Of a DNA stretch of 64,000 nucleotides, positions 63,815-64,000 are shown in pieces. The position numbers were made by a program, and so were the translations under genes. This DNA comes from Chryseobacterium indicum (GTDB taxonomy: Bacteria; Bacteroidota; Bacteroidia; Flavobacteriales; Weeksellaceae). Position 1 is the stretch's first letter; every line of letters begins with the position of its first letter. The stretch is taken from assembly GCF_021504595.1 (NCBI RefSeq), contig NZ_JACSGT010000001.1, forward strand, positions 558,001-622,000, given 5' to 3'. The notes beneath the pieces are model-generated. The model was not told the DNA's origin and searched no databases. It saw nothing but the letters and a program-made list of their open reading frames with translations.

Positions 63815-64000
63815 ATGATAAAAAACGCCTTATTTGCAGTTTCTGCTATTCTACTGCTTTTAACGAGCTGCGACAATAGAAAAAAGGAAAATGACCTTAC
63901 TTTAAGAGAGCAGCAATTACTGGAAAAAGAAAAATCATTTGCACAGAAGGAATCTGAATATCAGTCTCTTTTAAGAATGAGAGACAGCATCTTTGCCAAA
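63815..64000 (+). CDS. Putative lipoprotein, partial (cut by window end)
   Basis: ATG at 63815 opens MIKNALFAVSAILLLLTSC, with a lipobox Cys at residue 19. The mature start is acidic and coiled-coil-like (LREQQLLEKEKSFAQKESEYQSLLRMRDSI). The frame is open at the window end, so length and domains downstream are unknown. Confidence 0.8.
   Translation, partial: MIKNALFAVSAILLLLTSCDNRKKENDLTLREQQLLEKEKSFAQKESEYQSLLRMRDSIFAK

Overview
The window comes from the chromosome of a member of the Bacteroidota, most likely a Chryseobacterium-like flavobacterium (Weeksellaceae). The DNA is clearly AT-rich. Genes are preceded by the Bacteroidota -7 element TAnnTTTG rather than Shine-Dalgarno sequences. Family content fits too: DUF1501/DUF1800 pair, YceI paralogues, HopJ-like protein, short Cys-rich peptides with a KKLTRKEQEKING leader. 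The genus is inferred from the general look of the proteins, not from a search.

Layout. 1-7.2 kb is housekeeping plus small hypotheticals: barrel protein, queG, L,D-transpeptidase-like lipoprotein, photolyase, HTH protein. 7.3-12.2 kb is one tightly packed minus-strand operon: C5-cytosine methyltransferase, a protein with two GHKL ATPase regions, a receiver-domain protein with an unknown output domain, and a Vsr-like nuclease. It ends next to a tRNA-Leu gene. 12.5-23.6 kb is mostly core: MBL hydrolase, fRMsr-like GAF protein, mgtE, rpsO, pnp, plus two unannotated double-glycine-type peptides near 18 kb and a 21-bp minisatellite at 22.4 kb. 23.9-51.1 kb is a mosaic accessory region. It has two separate OLD-nuclease/UvrD-helicase (Gabija-like) pairs, an IS5-type element that cut the 3' end off a gene, a RAYT remnant among REP-like hairpins, a membrane pYEATS-domain protein, a three-gene NTase/AEP-like operon, and a scattered RNA-repair set (NTase, ATP-grasp, kinase, Thg1-like, RtcB) with a WYL regulator nearby. 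51.6-64 kb returns to core functions: DUF1501/DUF1800, glucokinase, two YceI proteins, amt, serine deaminase, purE, EamA transporter, and a lipoprotein cut by the window edge.

How parts work together. Two promoter families link distant genes. (1) Both Gabija-like operons, and a ghost locus at 47.3-47.5 kb, share a TTACGG-N4-CCGTAA palindrome. It lies 21-22 nt upstream of a TATwTTTG -7 element, and at both operons the -7 element is 27 nt from the ATG. This suggests one regulator controls both. (2) The RNA-repair NTase operon and rtcB share GCGCAA-N5-TTGCGC (one arm degenerate at rtcB) at identical spacing from a TACTTTGCAT -7 element, suggesting an RNA-damage regulon; the WYL protein is a candidate regulator. 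The most unusual system is the methyltransferase/dual-GHKL kinase/receiver/Vsr operon. It looks like a restriction-type system wired to a phosphorelay.
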